A stretch of 64,000 nt of DNA from Platynereis dumerilii (lineage: Eukaryota > Annelida > Polychaeta > Phyllodocida > Nereididae): positions 44,285,289-44,349,288 of the forward strand of contig JAPTHN010000004.1 of NCBI GenBank assembly GCA_026936325.1, read 5' to 3'. The notes under the pieces are model-generated. The model was not told where the DNA came from. It did no database searches and worked only from the letters and a program-made list of their open reading frames with translations. The first letter of the stretch is position 1. Every line of letters begins with the position of its first letter. Position numbers and translations under genes: made by a program. Shown here in pieces: positions 1-11,900 of this stretch.

Positions 1-159
1 AAGCAAACGTATATTACAAACTGTGTCACACACACTGTATCACACACACATTGTATGAAGATCTAGATTTGTATGAGACTCTCACGAGGCTGCTGAAGTG
101 TTCTATCAAACAATTTCTATCAAACAAGCACTCACCGAGCCACACTGGAAGTTAGTTGT

Positions 160-440
160 AGACCTTTTAAGATTTGAATGTCTGGAGCACTCAAGTGATC
201 CTATTTTTGGAATGACGTCATGTGACCTAAAAGTACAGTCAGGTGACCTTGTCATGTGACTGCAAATAACCATGCATGAACTTTGACATTGGTTGACCTA
301 ATTTTAACTGAATAGATCGCATTTGACTTAATAGACATCTAATTCGGTTGATTTGACCAGTCAGAGCCCCATAGCCATGACCTTTGACCTACAAAGATCA
401 AAACTAGGTCAAACCAAGGTCAAAGTTGAAGGTCACATAC
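160..440. promoter_or_regulatory. Cluster of AGGTCA nuclear-receptor half-sites with one perfect DR1
   Basis: Positions 378-390 read TGACCTTTGACCT, the exact reverse complement of the DR1 consensus bound by HNF4, RXR and COUP-TF type receptors. Further AGGTCA or TGACCT half-sites lie at about 238-250, 291-299, 406-411, 416-424 and 428-434. The cluster sits 3' of the receptor gene. A function is inferred from motif density only. Confidence 0.4.
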
Positions 441-655
441 ACTCACCCTCATGTACTGTATACACACTCCAGAAGCAGTACCGTCTTTTTTGAAAAGGTA
501 AGATGGAGTGGATTGATGTCCGCACAGTAATATAACATGAAGTAATAATATCATTAACATAACATTAATAATATCAACATTATTTTGTGTTGCCAGTAGC
601 CTAGAGCAACTCCCGTTCTATCCGAACCTGTGGGACTGTTAAAAGTCTCTTAGTC

Positions 656-661
656 TTTAAT
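656..661 (-). terminator. Candidate polyadenylation signal for the long-tail transcript
   Basis: ATTAAA on the minus strand about 230 nt past the stop codon. It is the commonest variant of AATAAA. No AATAAA was seen between it and the stop. The 3' UTR could equally run off the left edge, so this is only a candidate. Confidence 0.3.
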
Positions 662-889
662 ATTTAAAAGTTACGATTACGACGACGACAAGGGCCAGCG
701 GCTGTCTGTGTAGGATCCCGCCTATGAGGACTACGAACAACAGTCTTCACTGACCAACAATGGGTTTATGCATATGCAAACGATTGCAGCAGCAGTAGTA
801 GTGTCATTTTGTAATTGATTAAAAGAGGATAAATTCCTAGAAAACACATGAGAATGGATGATTATTAACATGAAGCAGTAGTATTGCTG

Positions 890-2933
890 TTACAGCATTT
901 CGCTCTCAATCTCTTGCACGTAAGAGGAAACCTGACCTCCGCCCTTGAATTTGTCCCCTGAGTGTTGACTTAGTTGGTAGGCCAGGTATTCTTCCCTTAG
1001 TCTTTGACACCTCTCCTGACTGGCTGCATAGTCTTTACTATCCTTCCGAGGTTGTTGTGTATTGGAATAATGCGGTTCACGATAATTACGATTATGTTGA
1101 TGATTTTTAGGCTGCCGTACGTTGTAATATCGACCGGGTGGGGTTTGAGTGTTGTTGCGATACCACTCATTTAAATGGTCATCCATACCCGCAACAGCAT
1201 TGAGTCCATTTGGCGTTAAGATATTCAAGCCGTTATCCCATTGGTTTTCGTTTGGGTGAGACACTGATCCCGTGCTATGCGAGTTCTCCCTACTCCCTAT
1301 ACCACTGCTGTTGGGCGATGATAGGTGACGTTGGTACACTGGCATTCGAGGCAAGTTTTGTCCATTTACACCTGCAGCTGCTGCTGTCGCACTTCCGACC
1401 CCTGAACTGCTCGTACTCCCAGTTAAAGGATAGCTCTTATAAGGTGCTACGCTTGTACGGAAATTTGCTGGCTGTTTGCTACCCGTTTGCTTTACATTTG
1501 GGTGTTCAGTTGAGTCCATACTTCCTTGGGGAGTATGACCAGCTCGTACTTTCTGAACAGCTCGATCGAGGTGGTCCCTCGTGTAAGTCAATTCATGTGG
1601 ACTGCTCGCTTGACTCTCTGGGATTTGGTACAAGGCCACACTCCCTGGACTGTCAAGTGGATGTCCATATTGTCCAGCTAGATTACGAACTTGTCGGTAA
1701 TAATCACCAGGGAGAGGATAACTCCATTGGTGATCACCATTTACACCAGGAGGAGCACCTAACTCTTCTCTCGTCCAATCGGGACGACCGATACTAGAAT
1801 CACTGATAACCATATTGCCATGTTCATTGTGAGAACGTTCGCCATTGGTGGAGAATGAGGGATTGACAGAACTAACATCACTGATGACAAAAGGAGTCCC
1901 ATTGGAAGCGTTGTGATCTGGACTGCTTGTCAAGTAAGTCTGGTTGTTTGGGGTAGCATTTGGTTTTGAGATGACATCTCTCAATCGTTCGATTAACGGG
2001 TCTCTAGGAGTCTGAGGGGTAGCAGAACTAGGGGTAGCATTGGAAGTAGCTGGGGTTAAGTTTTGTCTCCAGGCACTGAACTTGTAGGGAGATTTATTTT
2101 GTTTGAAGTAAGGGTCGTCAAACCAGCCAGCTCCAAGGGGTGTGTGGTGAGACTCGGCTGCAGGTGAACGCACATGGATCTGAGGCGATCGAATCGCTTG
2201 ATATTGTGGGGTATGGACACGATTGTATGATGGCTTATTATTCTCCTCACCCTGAGATGCTCCAGTTAAATAGTTCTTTCGTGTCGGAGCACCTTTGGAA
2301 ATGGAGTCCCTCTTATTGTGTGAGTCTCTTGGATTGTTAAAAGAATCTCTAACTTTTGATTGAGGCTCTATTACTGGGTCATTTCTCCTTGACAAATAAT
2401 CCTGAGGAATACTGAAGTCTTTATGGCGATACCTATTTGGCTGAGATATACGTCGAGATGATTTTTGAGAGGGACCGTTCAACTCAATGTTCAAATTATC
2501 ATTGCCTTCATTAGCTTGGCCTGCATTGGGTGTTATTGCAACTGGATGACCAGGATAGCTCCCTGGGTAGGATCCTTGATAAGTTCCTGGATAATAATCC
2601 ATTGATATATTATTATTGTCATTTTGATTTTTCTGAAGTAAATCCTGTCGATCATCGATAACAAATTTTCCGTCGGGCCGCCGGGATATCGTTTGAATGG
2701 GGTGATACACATCAACCTCGTATCTAAGATCTTTATTGCGGTTTTTCTTTCGTCTACGCAGACACAACCAGGAGGAGGTCTCTGCATCATTAGGGGTGAG
2801 ATGCTTGTGGTCCGGAGACGGAGAATGATGATGATGATGTTTTTTCTTTGATGCCTGCATCTCCCTCCTCATCCTTTGCCATGCAACCTTCACAGTACTG
2901 CCTCTGCGAGATCTGAGTTGCTGGTGCACTGAA
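890..2933 (-). CDS. tutl: Terminal coding exon: large disordered cytoplasmic tail
   Basis: Phase 2 in, 2,044 nt with TAA at 890-892; about 680 residues. The acceptor ctatattcaattgcag/TT is chosen because only it matches phase 2; the next AG, 5 nt on, would shift frame. No folded domain is visible. The tail is rich in Ser, Asn, Pro, Tyr and Arg, with a His run (KKHHHHH) near its start, YPG repeats (YQGSYPGSYPGHP), an Ala run, and a conserved-looking NSSGIGSRENSHSTGSVS patch. It ends VQEIESEML; E-x-L at the terminus fits a class III PDZ ligand. Such tails recruit scaffolds in the IGSF9 family. The antisense strand holds a 195-codon open frame, treated as a shadow. Confidence 0.92.
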
Positions 2934-5900
2934 CTGCAATTGAATATAGATTAATATTAGCAATTGCAATTAGGTTTTTCATTGAAACATCTGTATTATG
3001 AGTTCAGCAATTAATTGAATTCAGTTCAGTGCAATACATGGAAAAGTACTGCACTGAACAGCAATCAAATAGAAGAGTGATATCAGTGACTGCAATTAGG
3101 TATAATATTTATTATATACCTGCATTCTGAGTATATCTAAGAATTAATTGAAGCTTAGCGCAATACACCAAAAGTTATTGCACTGAACTGCAATCAAATA
3201 GCAAACTAATATTATTCATTGCAAGTAGGTATTCTATCAAAACATAGGTCTGTATTAGTCTTGTTATTATGTCTTACATTAATTGCAGTTTAGTGCAATA
3301 CACCAAATACACCAAAACTTATTATAATATACAACAGAAAAAATGCATTCCCTCGATAGATCTGTATTATAAGTCTTGTTGTTATATCTATGCATTAATT
3401 GCAGTTAAGTGCAATATATACACCCAAAATGTTTGCACCAAACTGCAATCAAATATACCACAGTAAAATGAGCAATTGTAATTACATCTTACATTGATCT
3501 ATTGCAAGCCTTGCATTTTAATAACTGAAGTTAAGAGCAATATATAGGTTAAGATTTTCTTGCAGAAGACTACAGGGTGAATTTATATAGTTACTACAGT
3601 AACAGCAATGTGACACCAATACATTTATGAATTGCAATCCAGTATAGATAATTAATGGCTTGCGTTGAACTTCACCACCACAAGCATTATACGTATTTAG
3701 ATTAATTGTAAAAATATATTTATGAATATGAAACAATTATTTCTGGCAACATCCTTTCAACCATTTCTTAATTTCTTGGTGTCAGAGGTGTAAAAATGAA
3801 TGTCATAGTCTTATAGTAAACCAGATGCTTAAACAACTGCGACCTTTTGAAAAAGCAATTGGTGTCATAACACCATTGATATGCTTAGTTTGCTAGTAAA
3901 GCAAGAAAAAATTCATTTCAAAGTGCTCGTAATTAAATACTGGATTTCTAATAATACGTTTTACAGTAGCATGAAAAGTAACTTGTATTATGCAGGTGAT
4001 CAAAACAAGTTATATATAATCAATGAAAATCTATGATTTGAAAAAGTGACTATTTTGAGGCTCACAGCTTCGCAAACTTGCACTGATAAAAATGGTTGGA
4101 CGAGTATATAACATCTATTAAAAATATTTTAAAACTTAAAATTACATTCGAAGTTAGGGTAAAGCCTAATAAAAACCTTTCATAAATCTAGGTATTTTAG
4201 TAGTAGGCCTACTTACTTAAAATTACCAAATTTACAACATATGGTATGTTACAAAAATACTGATAAACTGTTACACAGGAGCCATCAGTAACCTTGTGTA
4301 CTTATTGAAGGCCAGTACGCATCTGTCACATGGAATCTATATGATTCCGAAATAAAACATATTACCCCTATCCATGATGTCCTTATAAAATCCTGGTTTA
4401 ATTAAATTTCCATTTATTACAATGACATATTCAATACATTCAATGAGCTGACATACATATCTGTGTTGTATGTTATCAGTAGGTAAAGATAAATATTGAT
4501 AAAGTTTGTTTTTAACTTTGCTGAAGTATCTTATCAGTAATGCACAGCAGTATAAGAGATAAAAAGAAGCTCTATAGTGAGTAAAATTAAAAAATAATAG
4601 GTATATTCTTAATGATATAAAATAGCAAAGAAATTTTTCAGCATAAAGATTTTCTGGCAGAGAAGGTTAACTTATGATTAAAGACACATTTAATAAAATA
4701 GAAATAGAAGTAGAAGAAAGGACAAGTGTTAAAACAAATAAACAAAAAATACAACTTTATCAAGATATTTGTGTATATAATACTAAATACTGCACTGTGG
4801 TAAACTCTGATAATGCACATTTCAGAGATGTCAACAGCTCATGTAAGATATTATCTATTGAAAATGCTCCATGTACATTCACTGTGCAATTTCCACTCTT
4901 TTCACAGTAATTTTTTATGACATATATATTTTCTTAAAACATTATTTCTTACAGTAACTGTTGTAGACTGTAACCACTGTTGAAAAGTCATTGCAAATAT
5001 CTATCTACACTATTGCATCACAATTGCAATATAAGAAACAATAAGCGAATCACCATAGCAACAAGGTCAAACACCACATCAATTTTCACCAAGGGTATAC
5101 ACAGTATATTTTTTAAAAAAATCTAATAATATTTTCCATGGGATTAAGGGACAATTTGATACCTGTTATAGATTTTTTGAAGGGATTATCCAAAATTGGG
5201 TCACATTTTATTTATTTTTACATGAAAATGGAATTTATTTTTGGGATTCATTTCCTATCAACACACAACAAGAAGATAAAAGTCCTGAGGGATTTCACAA
5301 AGGAACAATGAACTACCAAAAGCTGACATACAAACAAGATTATTGTTCTTGAACACACTAACAGAGGAAGCCACTATAACCTGAGCAGAAATTTAAAAAC
5401 CAAATAATATATATTTTTTTGCTTTTGCATGTACTTTTTGGTTTTTCTTCAGAACTAAAAATCTACATGTCTGCATCTAGAAAACTAGATTGTAGCCAAT
5501 AAATTCAATATTTTACATTGATTTTAAAATTTTATTCGCTTTCAGATTGAACATGAAATCAGCTAGGTCCTGCCTTCAATATAATTATGAGCATACGAAA
5601 ACTGGTTCTCCATTTCAAGCATGATCTAATTTGATACACTATGGTCCTACGGAATGAATATAATAACTATCAGTGGAAATATTTAGTCCTGATACACTTG
5701 CGATACAGACCACAAAGGTAATATTTATGAACATTTATTCCAGAATTTATTTTTTTCACTGATTTCTAGCTCATTTCCAGATAAATGGTTAGCGCCTTCA
5801 TTTTTTCTGCTCTTTAGTTCAGTAACGTGGTAGGCCTATCATATTGAGGATATAAAGTTTTCATGAATGACTTCCTATTTTGCCCTGACGATTGTTACTT

Positions 5901-8900
5901 CCAATCACAAAATGTATAATTTTCAGAGAAAGACAAAGACATGCAGGTACGCATAACAAATATCTTGGGAGTATAAAAAATTTGGCACAGGTAACATATA
6001 AAACATATAACATAAAACCGATCATGCTAATTGTAAACATGGATGAAAAGAAAAATATCTGAAATAAATAAGTCTGTGAGTATATAATATAATTTTGCAC
6101 ACATAAAAAGGGACCAAGGCATGGCCATAATTAAGTCCAGACTCTTGAAAGTCTCGGACATACAAACTGACCCCAGAATTGCAAAGAAAATGGTGACAAC
6201 ATATGACCAAAGAAAAAAAAAAGACTCCAAACAGTTTATGAAACTTTGCAGTATTATTCTTAAAAGTAAGTAAGGTAATGATAAGCCTGAAAAGAATAGG
6301 TACTACCTGTCATACAACTCCTGATATAGGTGACATGTAACTAATTAAAGAAGCTGTGTTTTGAGACTGACATGTAACAATGGCCGAATCCAAATGTGAA
6401 TATTTAATCAGTGTATTGTTAATTACAGATGGTGCACACCAAATTCCATCTAATCGTATTTGGTGCACATTGAGATCCACTCCAATATATATCATTAGGC
6501 CTAAGATACAGAAGTCATCTGTAACCAATGTGAGACAAATATTAATATAAGATTGACATAATTTTCTATACATTACACAGACATCTCATCAATGATACTA
6601 AACTGAAGAGTGAATGCCATATTAGGCATACAATCTGTGAAACAAAAGACAATATTATCTTGAGGACACTACTTATAACTAGAATGCAATATCACTGATT
6701 GCAAAAAAATAATGGGCATAATTGTGGTACAATGTAATTTTCCAAAGTGAGTCTCACATTTACAAACAAAAACAAAATTCAATGTAAACATGGAATCAAC
6801 ATAAGGACCTCCTTATAAATAATTGCCTGACTTTCCTTTGGAGTCATGAAGAAAGTGACAGAAAACACTGAAACTGAAGTGTATCTCAGATGTTAGATAA
6901 CGCTAACAAGAGTGATCGTTCAGGGAAGGTAGCTGACCATATCATAATGTGAAAATATGAACCTCCTCTTCTATGAAAATAATAGGATCTGATCGAAGAT
7001 TACATTAAAGCAATGAAAGCATCTATTAGAGTAAACTGGTCACATACTTTGGTCTACATTTGCACCAAGTCTCAAAATGAACTCGGAAAAGGAATGGAAG
7101 AATAGCCGGCGAAAAACAAACTTGGCTTGAAAAAACAACTGAAGAATTAATATTGTTTTATATGTATTACCTTCGAAAAATTGTCAATTTAGTCATCACG
7201 TAATGCTCAAATTAAAAATTTAACCGTCTACTATGTCACCATTTTCTTTGATGCAATAATTCAACAGAAAAAGAAACAATTTATCAAAAATGAAATTCCC
7301 CACAACATGACATGTTGTAGTTTTCTTCAATATCACAAAAGACAACCATCACGCAAGAAACTGGACGCACACAACTAACAAGACAAGGCAGCATTGAAGC
7401 TTCAAATCACTCTATTTAGCCACATTTTAAGCCATAGCAATAATTTCAGCAGTCATAGAAAAAATAAAGGCCATTCATACTGATATTTTTGTACACTCTA
7501 CTGGTCTCACCAAAAGATATGAAATGAAATTATGCAGGTTGAAAAAGTACTATTCACAGCAAAAACAGCAACAAGGTCTCAACAGCAAACGCAACGGAAA
7601 TTCACAAGCTTCAGCACTCATAAAAGCATAACTGGGGATATTTAGATGTAGATAGTCGCTCCACTTATGACTGAATTGGAGTCTTTCACAAAGTCAAACG
7701 GTAGAACAACAAGATATGTACAAACTTCTACAGGCAGGATAGTTGTTGATTTCAGGGATGCAAACAACACGGACGCATACTCTTGACTTTACTTTGACAC
7801 GGATTCAATGGTTTACCCATTTTTTTTTTGTTACCTAAATTGGAGTTTCTTTCACTTTTTTCTTCTTGTTGCTGTTGGGTGGAGGCAGAGGAGGAGGAGG
7901 AGGAGGCGGTTGTGTTAAATGATTATCCATGCTAACAGCAACAGGCAATGACTCCGCGTCAGCCACTATGCAAGTTTGACCTGCAGCGTAACGTTAATAA
8001 GCACAAATTACACGCTAATTTAGAAGGAGACGGTCAGTCAATGCCTTGTCAAGGTCAAAACAGAAACCTCATGGTAAACACAACTTGGCAAGGTAAAACA
8101 AATTCCAGTGAAATCAAATGCCTTGTCAAGGTTTAACAAATTCCTTACTGAAAAAACACCTTGTCAAGGTTCAACAAACACTGCGAAACACCTTGTCGCA
8201 AACCAAATACCAGGGAAATCAAATGCATTGGCAATGTCTAAAAGGTTTTGAACAAAAATATGGTTGATGACACCTATTATTGTCCATTTAGGCCAAACAT
8301 AAACCTTGCAAGGTCATGATTTTAAAGCTAATTTAAAGGAAGTTGAACACCTTGTCAAGGTCAAAATAAACATCTTGATTTAAAGGTTGCATCAATACCT
8401 TTTATCAAGGATAAACAAAATGTTTTCAGAGGTCAAACGCTGCGGCCTCGGTCCCTCAAGACGGACAGAACAACACATTCATAACCATTGTCTTCAATCC
8501 TACTACTCTACCACCCCATATCCATATCGCTTTCTTCTGCTGTGATATGTTTCTTGAATATTGCAAATACTTCCTTAATCTTTGTATTTCTTTCCATTCA
8601 CTTTATTTACCTGTAACTCTAGTACTTTTCAGCATCTTAGCTTATGTAATGATAAACTTATTCACTCAGTCAATTCTAACATGTCTTCACATAACAAGTA
8701 CTGTCAGACATCTCTTCTAATTTTTCTTCACTACCTTTTCGAAAGTAACTCCGGTACTACGATATTCTCTCTCGCAATTAATTTTATTTACATGTTGAAA
8801 GAAGCTTAGATGCTACACATCTGTTACATTCTATTCCATATTTGCATGAACATTTCGCTGATTTTCAAAAATACTATAACTCCAGAATCCTCAATAGCGG

Positions 8901-11900
8901 GGCAGGTATGTAAAAAAATAGTGCATTTATACATAGAAGCATGAAACTTGGCGCACACTTAAAAAACATCTATACAAACATAATTGGATAGGGAGCCACT
9001 TCAGATCTTGCTTAGGTGGCTACTGGCAGCCATTTTCCAAAATGGCGGTCAATTCTCCTATTTTAATGCTTTCTGTGCAGTTCCTCCAAATAGAATACAC
9101 GTAAATATTGTTTTTTATTACTTCTCTAAGTATTCAGTACATTACCATAACATTTTTTGGTAGCCTTGGTCTATTTTCAGTCTTGTTGGAGTCCTTTTTG
9201 TCAGAAATATTGATTCAAACACTGGATTTCGCGGTTACGGATGGTTACTCCAATTCTCAATAAATCTCAAAATAAATTACATATTTGAATTCCTTGTAAA
9301 AACAGCTTTCAAATGAATGGTCGCATTAATGGGTTTCGTAAACTTGGTGCGAAAATGGAAAAAATGAAAATAAAATGATTTTTGAAGATTTTGTTGTTTC
9401 TTTAATTTTGACAAAAAGTTCACGGAAACTATTGATGCGACCATTCATTTGAAAGCTCTTCTTACAAGGAATTCAAATATGTAGTATGTTTAAAAATTAA
9501 TTGAGATTCCATGAAACTATGGGAAACCGCGAAAATGATACATTTTCTTCAACAGTTCTAACAAAATGAACTCTGACTACCCTAAAATTCGTCAGTTCCA
9601 TCCAGAAATCAATTGATAATGTTCTTTAGATCTGTGGAAGGAATAATGAGCACTGTTTCGATACTTTGATACTATAGGCACTTCACAGAAAGCAGGAAAA
9701 TGAGAAAATTAGCCGCCATTTTGGAAAATGGCTGCCATGTGTCAACCAGGTCAAATCTGAAGTGGCTCCCTATCTAAATATTTTCTTTAAGACGTTTTTG
9801 AAATGTGTGCTAAGTTTCATGCTTCTATGTATAAATGCACTATTACGCCCCTATTCATGACAAATCTGCCCCGCTACAACTTATACAAAACAACATAATA
9901 TTTTTGTTAGTAAAAACAGACCGATGTTAGTATCTTGCAAAGAATCTTCAATAATTTGGAAATTAATAATCTATCAATAGAAATAAGAGTATAATGTCAT
10001 CAGAAACAATCTACACATGAAAACATGCTATTTTTTCATATAATAATACTACATGAGATACTTAAACAAGATTGAACATATTCTCTACACTCTGTAGTAA
10101 ATACTTATGTCAATGATGGATTGTGTAATATATCTAAATGATTTACTAACAGTTTAGTGTAGAATTGAAGACAATGTATTTAAAATTAAAAACAACAAAC
10201 AAGAAACATACAAGGCTTAAATCAATTAATGGTAAAAAGCGACTTGTTTTTACTTGGTCGTAGCTTAATTAGATAACCATGCAACTCTCTTACTTTGTAC
10301 AATATATATATGCACTTCAATTACTTACTAAAATGTATTACTATGTTCATATCATATACTACCATATATCCAATACTATATCATTATACTCTATTGAGTC
10401 TATTCATCAAATAAAGTTTCGAGTTTCAAAATTGCACTATAACGAGATATATATATATATATGAAAGGAAAAAAATAAGATTGTTGGAAAAAAAGGGAAA
10501 AAGAGAAAAAACTATCATGTACCGATAGAGTCTTCTGTAAGAGCATTATAAAGAGGGTGAAGAAAGGAATTTATCATCAATTGTCAGGTAATTCAGGAAG
10601 AATTATGCAAAATAATTCACATTGAGAAAGGATTTATAACAAGAGTCACATTACATTAATGGTGCAATTAATACATATCCGAGTGCAATATTAATCATAG
10701 AAATCATAAGAAGATTATTGTAGAGGTATAAAATATAAACAACATAAAGTAAAAACACCGTATTTCACAATACAATTGAATACATTTACACAACCTCATA
10801 TAGTTGATGTGTTCAATACACCAGACAACATCATAATTAGAAAAGAGAGGATTTCAGAAAATAGATAATTTGAAAGAAACAAATGTAAACTAGGTGTCTC
10901 ATTCACAGTCTTATAAAATGTTGTACTTTTAGAATAATGTATTATGTTGGAAAGGAGCAATTTTCTTGGAAGATTTGACTTTTCAATCATTTATGTCTCT
11001 CAAAAGGCAAAATTTATTTTCTCGAAATTATTCATTGAATTGTTTTTCAAAAATTCTAAGAGGCCACAGGTTGAACTGTGTAGGGGCATGGTTGCTTACA
11101 ATTCCAAAAAACATTTATGTATGTTCTTTGACACCATTCTTAAATGGATGTAAAAGAATAATAACGACAAATACTTTCAAAAAAGAAGAAATAGAAAAAA
11201 AAATCTAGACACATATTTCTGCAAAGGTATTTGTGATTGAAATACTCACAAGAAAATAATTGAGCAGTTTTACAATTCAGTGTCCCACACCCAGTGGACA
11301 TCTAAAATTAAGAGTGGTATGATATTGCATCACAAATATCTCTGCAGTTTCTTTTTGTTAAATTGTGACAGAAATGACAACTAAAAGATTTGTAATATTG
11401 AAAATAGAACTAAAATTGATTTTTTAGTTTTTCTTTTGTTATGCTTTTAAAAGTAAGCTTTAGGTTCCATATTGATAAAGCATGACAGAAATGAAACTTC
11501 TAAATTATCAGAATATTAATCAGAGTATTTTTTTCAAATGATATTTATGATAGAATATAAGAATTATATAAACAGGAATCAATAATTTGATTTTTTGTCA
11601 GATTCCAGTTTCAGAAAATAACTTCTAGAATACGAGCAACAATTTCATCCAACATTATTGGAGGTTGGTCTTTGTATAAGTTGTTCTTCAAACTTTTAAA
11701 AGAACAAAGATGCTTAATCAAATATCAGTGTTGATTTCAAACCAGAAAGGTTGAAGTGTGTTTCTATTTGGATTTTAAAAAAATCTGTCAAAACAATTTT
11801 CATGGACATTTTAATTTTTGTTAAGCTTGTCAAAAACTATTCTCAAACATGCACTGTACTGTAAAGTAAAACGTTACAAAATTATGAAATTCAAAGTAAC

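Noticed and set aside
1210-1797. 195-codon plus-strand open frame antisense to the terminal exon
   Set aside because: Lies entirely opposite a confident coding exon, has no recognisable motif, and is explained by the codon composition of the sense strand.
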